In this document: positions 8,806 to 16,970 of the stretch, piece by piece
Numbering within the stretch: position 1 is the stretch's first letter
How the letters are laid out: each line of letters opens with the position of its first letter
Assembly: GCF_000364225.2 (NCBI RefSeq)
Contig: NZ_AQFT02000001.1
Location: 5,328,001-5,392,000 of the forward strand
Length of the DNA: 64,000 bases
Source of the DNA: Eubacterium plexicaudatum ASF492
GTDB taxonomy: Bacteria; Bacillota; Clostridia; Lachnospirales; Lachnospiraceae
Reading direction: 5' to 3'
Made by a program: the position numbers and the translations under genes
Notes under the pieces: model-generated
Told to the model about the DNA's origin: nothing
Seen by the model: only the letters and a program-made list of their open reading frames with translations
Database searches by the model: none

Positions 8806-10227
8806 TTATGGTTTTGCCTGAAGAAAGCAGGTGTTTTCTGTCTGTACCGGCTGCGGTTCGGAAACGACGTTTTCATAACGATAGATACTCAGCATGATGC
8901 CAAGCAGCATACACGTTTGCAGCATACCACTGCCACCGAATGAAACAAGCGGTAAATACAGACCGCTTTCCGGCAGCAGAGTTAAATTTACCAAAATATA
9001 TTCCACTGACTGAATCAGAAAGACAAGGCTGCATCCAAGTCCCATGATCATACCAAGCTGGTTTTTTTGGTGAATGGAAATATTCAGCAGTTTGATGCCA
9101 AGCAGTACAATCAGAGTAATCAGTGTTGCTCCGGCCAGAATACCGAATGTACCAATTACATAGGTTAGCAGGAAATCGGTCTCTATGTTCGGAAAAATTG
9201 TCAATGTCGGATCGGTATGTTTGCCGATGAGCTGACTGGAACGTATGATTTTGCGCAGAAGATTAGTGGTATATCCGATGGTGCTTTTATAAGCGCCAGG
9301 ATGCAGCCATGCCTGTATCCGGTACATTTGATAAGAAGGCATACGGATAAAGAGCAGAGCAGCTACAGCTAACAACGCGGTCAGAATCAACAAAATTCCT
9401 TTTCGATGAAAGAATCTGCCTGTATGCGGAAGATATTTAAGGTATGATGTTTGATCCGTTTTTTTTGCTTTCATCGGCAGCCAGCCTTTTATGAATGCTG
9501 TGCAGAATATAAGTGCGATAATAATAAACACATTTATACGGGTTGACAGATGCGTTAGTCGGAATGCAAAAAAAATCGGAAGAAACGTATATAAAATAAC
9601 TTTCCATATATGCTGAACGGTGCAGTTACGATAGGAATGCAGTACGGCACCATATAATGGCAGATAAAGGTAAAAGAGTACACCAATTCCGATCCAATGT
9701 CCGAAAATACCAATCAGTTCATAATGAGGTATGAAAGGCAGATTCAAAAAAGAAGCCGCATTGCTTTCGAGTAAAAACAGGTACAGCAGGATGCCGGAAC
9801 ATAAGTATCTGCTATATTTTGCAATTCGTGTATAGTCAATCAGGTAAACGATGCATATCATGAAAAAACCGGCCAGGCCGTACATACATTGCTTTTTCAA
9901 ATAATAGGATCCCATACGTGAGGAAAGGCCTTCCGCATAAACGGCATATTGAAGCAAAACACCAACAGCGCATAACAAGGCGATGACGGCAAGCATACTC
10001 CATGCAGGTTTTGGCCGGTGGATCCGGTCTAAGGCCATGCCTGTCTCTATCGGATCGCCCATATCCATTACTGCTTTTTCTTCGGCGTCTTCGGCTGTCA
10101 TGCCGTCAGTGATGTAGTTGCTTTTCTGATCCTCGATATGTGAACTTATTTCCTTGCGAATCTGTTCTTTTGCCCGTTTTTCACGAATTTGAGAAAGCAG
10201 CGATTCGATATAACAGTCTTTTTTCAT
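8806..10227 (-). CDS. FtsW/RodA/SpoVE-family protein with permease-prefix (HAAS-like) domain
   Basis: A 473-residue polytopic membrane protein. Residues 1-75 form a cytoplasmic helical domain of the HAAS/permease-prefix type (IESLLSQIREKRAKEQIRKE, then a DGMTAEDAEEKAV and MGDPIETGMALD pattern). About ten membrane segments follow, and the C-terminal part carries the SEDS hallmark of a late Pro/Gly-rich loop (LLPESGLYLPLVSFGGSGML). The family polymerises glycan strands or shapes septum/elongation synthesis. The start at 10227 follows AAGGAGA. It overlaps the PadR gene by 47 bases, so both are translated from one message. The prefix domain is usually fused to FtsX permeases under PadR control, so its fusion to an FtsW fold is notable. 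Confidence 0.85.
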   Translation of the reverse strand: MKKDCYIESLLSQIREKRAKEQIRKEISSHIEDQKSNYITDGMTAEDAEEKAVMDMGDPIETGMALDRIHRPKPAWSMLAVIALLCAVGVLLQYAVYAEGLSSRMGSYYLKKQCMYGLAGFFMICIVYLIDYTRIAKYSRYLCSGILLYLFLLESNAASFLNLPFIPHYELIGIFGHWIGIGVLFYLYLPLYGAVLHSYRNCTVQHIWKVILYTFLPIFFAFRLTHLSTRINVFIIIALIFCTAFIKGWLPMKAKKTDQTSYLKYLPHTGRFFHRKGILLILTALLAVAALLFIRMPSYQMYRIQAWLHPGAYKSTIGYTTNLLRKIIRSSQLIGKHTDPTLTIFPNIETDFLLTYVIGTFGILAGATLITLIVLLGIKLLNISIHQKNQLGMIMGLGCSLVFLIQSVEYILVNLTLLPESGLYLPLVSFGGSGMLQTCMLLGIMLSIYRYENVVSEPQPVQTENTCFLQAKP

Positions 10228-10582
10228 AATGTTGGTCTCCTTTCCGTTCGGTTTTATTTGGCTCATGGATGCATAACACATCCGCAACTGCTTTGGAGAA
10301 CATCTCCCATTCCTGTTTTTTTTCATCCAGATAACGCTTTCCATTTTTTGTAAGCTTATAATACTTGCGTATTTTGCCATTGTATTCGCTCTCATAAGAG
10401 GTTACCAGGTTTTTCACTTCCAGAGAATGAAGCAGCGGGTACAGGGTACCTGCTTTTAATTCAAATACGTTGCTCGAACGTTGCCGAAGCAGGTCGATCA
10501 TTTCATAGCCATACAGATCTTTTTCATCCAACAGTCGGAGAATCAGCATAGCCGTACTGCCGGATACCATATTTTTATTCAT
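10181..10582 (-). CDS. PadR-family transcriptional regulator
   Basis: 133 residues; winged-helix PadR domain at residues 8-90 (LRLLDEKDLYGYEMIDLL, LKAGTLYPLLHSLE, and the wing KIRKYYKLTKNGKRYL). About 23 residues at the end lie in the overlap with the FtsW-like gene and may be a tail or the effect of a lost base; the usual PadR stops near residue 110. AAAGGAG precedes the ATG. The promoter upstream lies inside a 29-bp palindrome, which fits the usual autorepression by a PadR dimer. The inducer is unknown; cell-wall stress agents are common for this family. Confidence 0.9.
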   Translation of the reverse strand: MNKNMVSGSTAMLILRLLDEKDLYGYEMIDLLRQRSSNVFELKAGTLYPLLHSLEVKNLVTSYESEYNGKIRKYYKLTKNGKRYLDEKKQEWEMFSKAVADVLCIHEPNKTERKGDQHYEKRLLYRIAAFSNS

Positions 10583-10600
10583 GGCAGGTTATCTCCTTTC

Positions 10601-10670
10601 TTATTGACATAGATAGATTATCGATATATGATGATCTTATTATATATCGATAATCTATCTATGTCAATAA
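10601..10670. promoter_or_regulatory. 29-bp perfect palindrome, candidate PadR operator
   Basis: Arms 10601-10629 and 10642-10670 are perfect reverse complements around a 12-base loop. Each arm contains TTGACA and a TATCGATATAT core. The element begins 18 bases upstream of the PadR start codon and encloses its promoter, so a dimeric repressor could bind both arms. A second outward reading, TTGACA-17-TATGAT, points right towards the insertion sequence. Confidence 0.8.
10639..10667 (-). promoter_or_regulatory. Consensus sigma-A promoter of padR-ftsW unit
   Basis: On the minus strand TTGACA (complement of 10662-10667), a 17-base spacer and TATAAT (complement of 10639-10644). Both boxes match the consensus exactly. 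Transcription would start near 10632 and run through the second palindrome arm into the PadR leader. Confidence 0.85.
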
Positions 10671-10698
10671 AAATTTAAAATGTAATAACGGAGAGGGA

Positions 10699-10706
10699 AT
10701 TGATTT
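10699..10706 (+). repeat. Left 8-bp target duplication of the insertion sequence
   Basis: ATTGATTT directly abuts the left terminal inverted repeat and matches the copy at 12154-12161. Confidence 0.8.
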
Positions 10707-10772
10707 TCACGGTAAACGCAAGCTTTTATGTATTCCCAAGTTTCAAATTTTCTGTTATATTGAATTTAGTCA

Positions 10773-10801
10773 AAGACAATCTTTACACATTCGTGTATAA
10801 T
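10773..10801 (+). promoter_or_regulatory. Transposase promoter
   Basis: AAGACA (10773-10778), 17 bases, TATAAT (10796-10801), 31 bases before the transposase ATG; GAAAGGAAAT gives the ribosome site. Confidence 0.55.
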
Positions 10802-10832
10802 TATTTCCAAACTCTGAAAGGAAATAATTATT

Positions 10833-11993
10833 ATGGAAAAAGAGAAAAAAGATATTTTACTGATCGATTGTATGCGTGAAATCCCAGATCCAAGGGCTCC
10901 ATACAACCAAAGACACAAATTTCTTGATATTATCATTATCGCTGTCACAGCTGTCCTTGCAGGGATGGATACCTGGAATGAGATTGCAGACTGGGCGGTT
11001 TCTAAAAAACAATGGCTGGGAACGTTCCTTGAACTGCCAGGCGGCATTCCTTCCCATGATACGATAAACAGGGTTTTCCAGATGATCGAGCCGGAAAAAT
11101 TCCATGATGCATTTTTCCGGTGGGCCAGCGCCGTGTCAGGCAAAGTAAAAGGCGTAGTGGCGATTGATGGTAAAACAGCAAGGCGCAGCAGGGAAGAAGC
11201 AGGGGATATCAAACCGATCCACACGGTCAGCGCATGGGCAGTAGAATCATCCCTTGTACTGGGCCAGTTGTGTGTGGATGAAAAAACAAACGAGATAAAG
11301 ACAATACCAGAGCTTTTGGACATTCTGTGCCTGGAAGGGTGTATTGTCACAATGGATGCGATGGGAACGCAGAAAGAGATCGCCCGCAAGATCATTCACA
11401 AAAACGCAGATTATATCCTGCAGGTGAAAGGGAACCAGCAGACACTTATGGACGATATCCGGGAGTATTTTGAAAAAGATGTATTTACGGAAAAGAAAGA
11501 TGCCCTGGAAAAGGCGGAGCGTTACTATAAAGATCTGTGTAAGGAGCACGGGAGGATAGAAAAGAGGGAGTATTACGTTGAAAATGATATTGAATGGCTC
11601 AGGCAGAGGCATCCGGAGTGGGAGGGCCTTGCAGGTATTGGGGCATGTGTATCTACAGTAACGGAAAAAGGGAATACCGTAACAGCTGTAAATTACGCCA
11701 TATACAGCAGGAAAGGAATGACAGCCGCAGAATATGGGAAAAGTGAAAGGGCACACTGGGGGATTGAAAACAGCCTGCACTGGGTGCTTGATATCGCGTT
11801 CAGGGAGGATGAAAGCCGGATCAGGGCTGGAAATGCAGCAGAAAACATGAATATGGCACGCCATATAGGAGTAAATCTGCTAAAACAGGAAAAAAGCTGT
11901 AAGATGGGGATTGCCAGCAAAAGAAAGAAATGCGGGTATGACATGGCTTACCTTTATAAAGTATTGGGCGGATTAAATACTGGAATAAAATAG
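10833..11993 (+). CDS. ISAs1-family transposase
   Basis: 386 residues, full length. An N-terminal associated domain (IPDPRAPYNQRHKFLDIIII and LPGGIPSHDTINRVF) is followed by a DDE catalytic domain: first Asp in VVAIDGKTARRS, second in VTMDAMGTQKEIA, and the Glu in a HWGIENSLHWVLDIAF-R-EDESR context. These blocks are diagnostic for ISAs1. It cuts and joins DNA at the element's ends. Its codon use and frame show no decay. Confidence 0.93.
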   Translation: MEKEKKDILLIDCMREIPDPRAPYNQRHKFLDIIIIAVTAVLAGMDTWNEIADWAVSKKQWLGTFLELPGGIPSHDTINRVFQMIEPEKFHDAFFRWASAVSGKVKGVVAIDGKTARRSREEAGDIKPIHTVSAWAVESSLVLGQLCVDEKTNEIKTIPELLDILCLEGCIVTMDAMGTQKEIARKIIHKNADYILQVKGNQQTLMDDIREYFEKDVFTEKKDALEKAERYYKDLCKEHGRIEKREYYVENDIEWLRQRHPEWEGLAGIGACVSTVTEKGNTVTAVNYAIYSRKGMTAAEYGKSERAHWGIENSLHWVLDIAFREDESRIRAGNAAENMNMARHIGVNLLKQEKSCKMGIASKRKKCGYDMAYLYKVLGGLNTGIK

Positions 11994-12153
11994 AGGGTAC
12001 GAATTAAATACATCGTTTAACACATGGCAGAACCCCATGTCTAGTTATTATACGCAAAATAATTTAACCATCGCATCTTTACGTATAGTTTTAATCGTGA
12101 AAACTGATATCTCCAAATTTATAAAAAGTTTATAAAACCTGCGTTTACCGTGA

Positions 12154-12161
12154 ATTGATTT
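12154..12161 (+). repeat. Right 8-bp target duplication of the insertion sequence
   Basis: ATTGATTT directly follows the right terminal inverted repeat and matches the copy at 10699-10706. Confidence 0.8.
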
Positions 12162-12240
12162 TTAAATTGTATATACTTCTGATCCTAGATGTGATATACT
12201 ATAACTGTCTATACGCAAAATGAGAAACGAGGTGATCCTT

Positions 12241-13050
12241 ATGAGTAAAGCTGAACAATATATAGCAAAAATAATTTTTCGTAATCGTATACTGGCATAT
12301 AAAGGGCAACAATTTGAGGATTTTTTCGTTTCAGTTATGACAAAATTCAATCCTAATTTCCAGCCCGTAAAGGCTTATGGAAATATTGGAGATCAAAAAA
12401 ATGATGGGTTTGATCGAACAACCGGTACATATTATCAAGTTTTTGCTCCGGAAGATATTACTAAGGATAAAACTATCAACGACGGTGTCAAAAAATTAAA
12501 AAATGATTTTGAGGGATTATATGAACATTGGGATAATATTTGTCCCATAAAATATTATTTCTTTGTAACGAATGATAAATATAATGGGATACCTGCTCCT
12601 ATTATCCGGATGGCAATTGATTTAGATAATAATCCTTTATATAAGAACATAAACATTAAAACATTTTCAGCAAAAGACTAAAAACCGAGTTGCCGGAGAC
12701 GTTTCCGGATAGTCTAATCGTACCGGATTTCGATGAAAAAATTACTTTTAATAATTTGAGTGGTGTTGTTAATCATCAATTGGTAATGGGGAGTTATCAA
12801 GAAAACTTATTAATGCAATATTTTAATGAAAATCCTGGTATTAAGGAAATTTTGCAAAAAAAGTTTCATGCTTTCTATGAGCAGGCAAAAAAAGACATAC
12901 CGGAATCAAAAGAGCATTATGCGGATTCCCGTTTTTTTTTATATTCTTGAGCACGCTTGTTCTAAAAGAACCATCTCAATTCAGACAAGTATACTTGTGT
13001 TAATGGCATATTACTTTTCAAGTTGTGATATTTTTGAAGAACCGGAATAA
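12241..13050 (+). CDS. ABC-3C system effector-type protein (two indels)
   Basis: Restored length 269 residues. The N-terminal half resembles a restriction-endonuclease-like fold (GQQFEDFFVSVM, then NIGDQKNDGFD and TYYQVFAPED, where Asp and a beta-strand with YYQV could form the active site); the C-terminal half matches the conserved ABC-3C tail, ending in SCDIFEEP. By analogy it would be the toxic or DNA-acting component triggered by the partner ATPase. ATG 12241 follows GAGGTGAT. One base is missing at about 12679 and one T is extra in the nine-T run at 12932-12940; fixing both gives a single protein. Assignment rests on gene order and motif wording, so it is tentative. Confidence 0.65.
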
Positions 13051-13086
13051 TAAAATGACTACTCTGAAATTGGAAAGGAGGAAAAT

Positions 13087-13334
13087 ATGATATTACCTAA
13101 AAAGCAATTATCTCTAAATGAATCTTTTTTGGATTTGGTGCGTTCTTGCTGGAGTATATCAAAAACCCCATTTCAGTAGATGAACTATGGGGATATTACA
13201 AAGACTCATATGAAAGCAAGAAATATCCGGTTAAGTTTTCCTTTGACCAATTTATAATGGCGCTAGATTATCTTTTTATCATTGGTGCAATCAAAGAAAA
13301 TGAGAGGGGGTTACTTTGCTATGAAATTGCTTAG
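13087..13334 (+). CDS. ABC-3C middle component, MC6-like (one indel)
   Basis: Restored length 82 residues. It begins MILPKKQLSLNES and continues LLEYIKNPISVDELW, FSFDQFIMALDYLFIIGAI; this small helical (winged-helix-like) pattern is that of the ABC-3C middle components. It would bridge the ATPase and the effector. AAAGGAGG precedes the ATG. One base is missing near 13144-13147. The last 14 bases overlap the ATPase gene, a sign of translational coupling. Confidence 0.7.
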
Positions 13335-15074
13335 TTTAAGAGCAAATCAATCATCTTTCCACCCTGTTATATTTAAAGAAGGTATTAATATTATTGTTGG
13401 AAAGCAAGTAGCTCCACACAATGAAAATGATGGTAATACTTATAATGGTGTTGGAAAGTCTTTGACACTCCATCTTATACATTTTTGCTTGGGATCGAAT
13501 AAAATTGATTCATTTACAGCAAAATTACCCGATTGGGAATTTACCCTTGAATTTGAAATTGATGGTGAAAAGTATTATTCAACAAGATGTACAACTGAAC
13601 AAAACAAAGTTAATTTTTGTGGAGAAAAAATAACTACTAAAGGAATGCGGAAAAAAATGCTTGAGTTATGTTTTGGAATTACTAATCCACTCCCAAATTT
13701 AACATGGACTACACTTTTTTCAAGATTTGCGCGCAGATACAGATCGTGTTATGGAACTTTTGACTCATTTGTACCAAAAGAATCAGATTACAGCAAAATT
13801 CTGAATAATTGTTATCTGCTAGGTATTGATATTGACTTGATTGTAGGAAAAAAGAATCTTCGCGATAAACAAACTGCAGCAAGAGATACAGAGAGAGCAA
13901 TCAAAAAAGATCCATTATTTAGACAATATTATTTAGGAAAAAATGATACCGAACTTGATGTCGCAGATTTAGAATATCGAATCGAAGAACTTCAAAAAGA
14001 AATTTCACAATTTAAGGTATCAAATAATTATCATGAATTAGAGAAAGAAGCTGATGATAAAAGTTACCAAAAAAGCGTCTTGAAAATCAACGTACCCTTA
14101 TAAGTAACAATATAAAAAATATCGAAGAGGCGTTTACAGAAACGGCTCAAGTTAAAGAAGAAAAATTGCTTGAGATTTATGAGGCTGCCAATATTGAAAT
14201 TCCTGAGATGATAAAAAAAAATATTAATGAAGTTCTTCAGTTTCATAGCAATTTATTAAAGACCAGAAATTCACGTTTAAGAAAAGAGTTAAATAAACAA
14301 AAGGCTCAATTAAAAGAAGTTGACGAACAGATCATGTCCTTGGGGAAACGTATGGACGAACTTCTTGATTATTTAAACTCTCATGGAGCTCTGGAAGAAT
14401 ATGTTGCACTAACAAAGCAACTTTCGTCTTTAAATAGTGAATTGAATCGCATTCAAGAATATCAAAAAATTTTAAAGGCATATCGTGATACGGAACTGGA
14501 TATTAAAGCAAACTTAATTGCAGAAGATAAGCAGACGGAAGATTATTTGGAGGCTGAAAAAGAATATCTAACTTCTCTACGCAACAAGTACTGGAATTAT
14601 GCAAAAAGGTTTTATCCTAAAAAAAGAAGCGGGCTTGTAATTAAAAACAACTCCGGAGAGAATATGCTTAGATATACTTTGGATGCCCGTATTGAAGATG
14701 ATTCTTCTGATGGAGTTAATGAAGTACGTATTTTCTGTTTTGATTTACTTCTTTTAGTATGTAAACAAAGTAAAATGCGTTTTACTATGCACGATAGCAG
14801 ACTTTTTGCCAATATGGATCCTCGTCAAAGAGAGACTCTATTCCGTATAGCTCATGATATATGCCAGGAAGATAGTTTTCAATATATATGTTCTATCAAT
14901 GAAGATGCCATAAATTCTTTCCAAACACTAATGTCTGCTGAAGAATATACGCAAATAGTAGAAGATAATATTATCCTTGAATTAAATGATGACTCTCCGG
15001 AAAGCAAACTTTTGGGTATACAAATTGATATTGATTTGGAAGATAAAAATAAAATTACGGAAGATATATGCTAA
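13321..15074 (+). CDS. ABC-3C SMC-like ATPase, DUF2326 family (one indel)
   Basis: Restored length 584 residues. Walker A is NGVGKSLTLHLIHFC near residue 45. A long coiled coil occupies about residues 215-430, as in SMC/RecN-type ATPases, and the C-terminal part shows EVRIFCFDLLLLVC and MHDSRLFANMDPRQR, the DUF2326 signature with the Walker B/D-loop region. The start, ATG 13321, follows GAGAGGGGG. One A is missing in the run at 14069-14074. Together with the two genes upstream it forms a three-gene module of the type proposed to sense foreign DNA or stress and fire an effector. Base composition is clearly lower in G+C than the neighbours, which fits transfer. Confidence 0.8.
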
Positions 15075-15091
15075 TAGGTTCGGAATAGTAG

Positions 15092-15179
15092 CCGGATACA
15101 ATAAAAAGAAAAATATCAATAAAAAACAGAATGTTTTCTTATTGATATTTTTCTTTTTATTGATTCATCCGTTATCCGG
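15092..15179. terminator. Nested bidirectional terminator
   Basis: A 23-bp perfect inverted repeat (15100-15122 with 15139-15161, AT-rich, T-rich on both strands) is enclosed by an outer CCGGATA/TATCCGG pair (15092-15098, 15173-15179). It lies between the ends of the convergent ATPase and DUF2085 genes and can stop transcripts from both sides. Confidence 0.8.
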
Positions 15180-15185
15180 TTATTT

Positions 15186-15578
15186 TTAAGGCAAAAACTG
15201 CTGCATGATCCGATCAACCGCATCGGGTTGGAAGCCCAGCAGTTTTAATAACACTCCTGCAATCCGGATACAGACCTGGTGAAAATAAAGAAAAGCATAA
15301 ACAAGTGCAATGCCAAACAAAATGCCGGTGATCAGTCTGCGTATATTGTTGCTTTCATAAGACGTCAGACGCTGAAGTGTGCCATCTGCAATTAAAGGCA
15401 GCATCATAAGTGCTGCTATTTGAAAGTCGGGAATGCCATAAATACATGTAATTGGAATTCCTGCAAGGATGCCAATCAGCTCGCCTGTGCATCTTGCACA
15501 AATCGGAAACGGCTTCCCATGAAAGTGGAAAGATCGTTCCGGCATGGCGTGACAGCCGCATAAAATACGCAGAAACAT
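15186..15578 (-). CDS. DUF2085 membrane protein
   Basis: About 130 residues from ATG 15578. The diagnostic family motif is present: CGCHAMPERSF, then FPICARCTGELIGI, with four cysteines/histidine that could hold a metal or haem. Three hydrophobic segments follow (ILAGIPITCIYGI, AALMMLPLIAD, LITGILFGIALVYAFLYF). A longer reading from TTG 15668 would overlap the upstream gene by 32 bases; the cysteine motif sits at the expected place near the N-terminus with the shorter start. Function is unknown. Confidence 0.75.
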   Translation of the reverse strand: MFLRILCGCHAMPERSFHFHGKPFPICARCTGELIGILAGIPITCIYGIPDFQIAALMMLPLIADGTLQRLTSYESNNIRRLITGILFGIALVYAFLYFHQVCIRIAGVLLKLLGFQPDAVDRIMQQFLP

Positions 15579-15636
15579 GCCTGCTTTTCTGCAAGCATTA
15601 GAGTGACCGGAGTCGTATCTGAGGGGAATTCTTCGC

Positions 15637-15852
15637 TTATACACCGAAAGCAACCGCGGATGCACCAATAATTACAAATACAACAATATAACTTAAAACA
15701 CCGAGGATTACGCTTACCAAAGCTCCGATGCCGGCTGCTTTTGCTGTTTTTGGTTTTTGATCTTTCCAAACAAGGAACAGAATCAAACCTACGATAGGGA
15801 TACAGCAGCCTAATAATCCCCATAAGAATCCGCCATTATCATTTGAATCCAT
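15637..15852 (-). CDS. Small two-helix membrane protein
   Basis: 71 residues with a short acidic N-terminus and two hydrophobic segments (FLWGLLGCCIPIVGLILFLV and LVSVILGVLSYIVVFVIIG) joined by a basic loop DQKPKTAKAAG. AAAGGAG precedes the ATG. It resembles many small DUF-type inner-membrane proteins of clostridia. It lies just before the DUF2085 gene on the same strand, so the two may be co-expressed. No function can be assigned. Confidence 0.75.
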   Translation of the reverse strand: MDSNDNGGFLWGLLGCCIPIVGLILFLVWKDQKPKTAKAAGIGALVSVILGVLSYIVVFVIIGASAVAFGV

Positions 15853-16027
15853 AACTTACTCCTTTCCATTTCAAGAACAAATTAAGCAACGATGAAGTTT
15901 ATAAAAAATTATAAACTCAAACTATTATACAGGATGTGTCGATAAATGTCAATTATGCAATTTTAAAGATTTCAATATTATAACAGATCATATTTATGAC
16001 AGAGGTTCCGGTTTTTCGCGCAACAAA

Positions 16028-16050
16028 CCTGTTTTTTCACAAAAAACAGG
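16028..16050 (-). terminator. Hairpin terminator of the nadA-DUF2520 transcript
   Basis: CCTGTTTTTT and AAAAAACAGG form a perfect 10-bp stem with a 3-base loop, 24 bases past the stop codon of the minus-strand DUF2520 gene, followed on that strand by a T-rich stretch. The remaining 175 bases up to 15852 hold no gene that I can see. Confidence 0.7.
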
Positions 16051-16073
16051 CTGTCCGACGGTTTCAAATCATT

Positions 16074-16916
16074 TTATTTTTTCAGTAAATTGTCAAGTCC
16101 TGTATAATCCCGATCGGGATTTTTCTGCTTCGCAATCCGGACGAGTTTCAGACCAAGTGTCTGATATAATGCCAGATCTTCCGGCGGCAGACAATCCAGA
16201 TGTTTTTGTACGGTACGGATATCATTACGCTCAATCGGTCCGGTCAGAGCAGATGCACAGTCTCTGAGCAGGATATTGCGGATGTTTTTCAGTACCAGTT
16301 CTTTTGTTGCGGTTCTGGCTTCGTCTCTGGAAAAGCCGCATTGCTCAAGCAGACGGTATCCTGTATCCAGGACAGCTACTACTTGATTGCTGAGAATACT
16401 TGCGGCTGCATGATATTTTGGCTTGCAGCTGCTGTGAATGCGGCAGACCGTATTTCCAAGTCCGGTAAACAGATCCGATACGGTCCGTACGGCTGATTCC
16501 TGTCCTTCGATTGTAAAAAACGAATGGCTGAGCTGTTCATAGGAAGTAAACCGATCACTGAACGGCAGCATCGGATGCAGCGAACAGCCGGTGGCATTCG
16601 TCTGTGCAATTCCGGTAAATGCGTCGGATGGCAGCGCACCGCTGCAGTGGCAGATAATCTTGCCGGTAATTGGCAGAAGGCGTATTTCTTCCCACATGCG
16701 CGTAATAATACCGTCCGGTGTTGTAAGAAAAAGAAGGCTGCTTGCAGAGACGAGATCCGGGAGAGATGTAAAAGCTTCGGAAGATGTAAATGCGGCAGCG
16801 CTGTCAGCCGATTCTTTTTCCGTATCGTAATAACCGGCAATGGAAATGCCGGATTCTTTTAAATATTTTCCGAGGGAGCAGCCGACGCGGCCGGCTCCGA
16901 TAAATCCTATTTTCAT
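16074..16916 (-). CDS. Rossmann-fold oxidoreductase with DUF2520 domain
   Basis: 280 residues. The N-terminal dinucleotide-binding fold starts MKIGFIGAGRVGCSLG with the GxGxxG-type turn; a LLFLTTPDGIITRMW strand and the HCSGAL and SLHPMLPF blocks mark the DUF2520 group. The C-terminal half is helical (KYHAAASILSNQVVAVLDTG). Family members are 6-phosphogluconate-dehydrogenase-like; one branch has been linked to ketopantoate reduction (PanG), which is only a possibility here. It lies 54 bases after nadA on the same strand and probably shares its transcript, so an NAD(P)-linked role is plausible. Confidence 0.8.
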   Translation of the reverse strand: MKIGFIGAGRVGCSLGKYLKESGISIAGYYDTEKESADSAAAFTSSEAFTSLPDLVSASSLLFLTTPDGIITRMWEEIRLLPITGKIICHCSGALPSDAFTGIAQTNATGCSLHPMLPFSDRFTSYEQLSHSFFTIEGQESAVRTVSDLFTGLGNTVCRIHSSCKPKYHAAASILSNQVVAVLDTGYRLLEQCGFSRDEARTATKELVLKNIRNILLRDCASALTGPIERNDIRTVQKHLDCLPPEDLALYQTLGLKLVRIAKQKNPDRDYTGLDNLLKK

Positions 16917-16970
16917 AATAGCGCCTTTTCCGTAAGATTTTTTGCGGAGAACCCTTGTTTTTTCATATGG

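Larger units (their letters stand above)
10707..12153 (+). mobile_element. Complete insertion sequence, ISAs1 type (1,447 bp)
   Basis: Both ends carry a 14-bp perfect terminal inverted repeat, TCACGGTAAACGCA at 10707-10720 and its complement at 12140-12153, with weaker similarity continuing inward. Direct repeats ATTGATTT of 8 bp flank the element, the length expected for ISAs1-type transposition. One full-length transposase fills the element. Intact ends, duplications and frame point to a recent or still movable copy. It separates the PadR palindrome from the ABC-3C genes. Confidence 0.85.
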
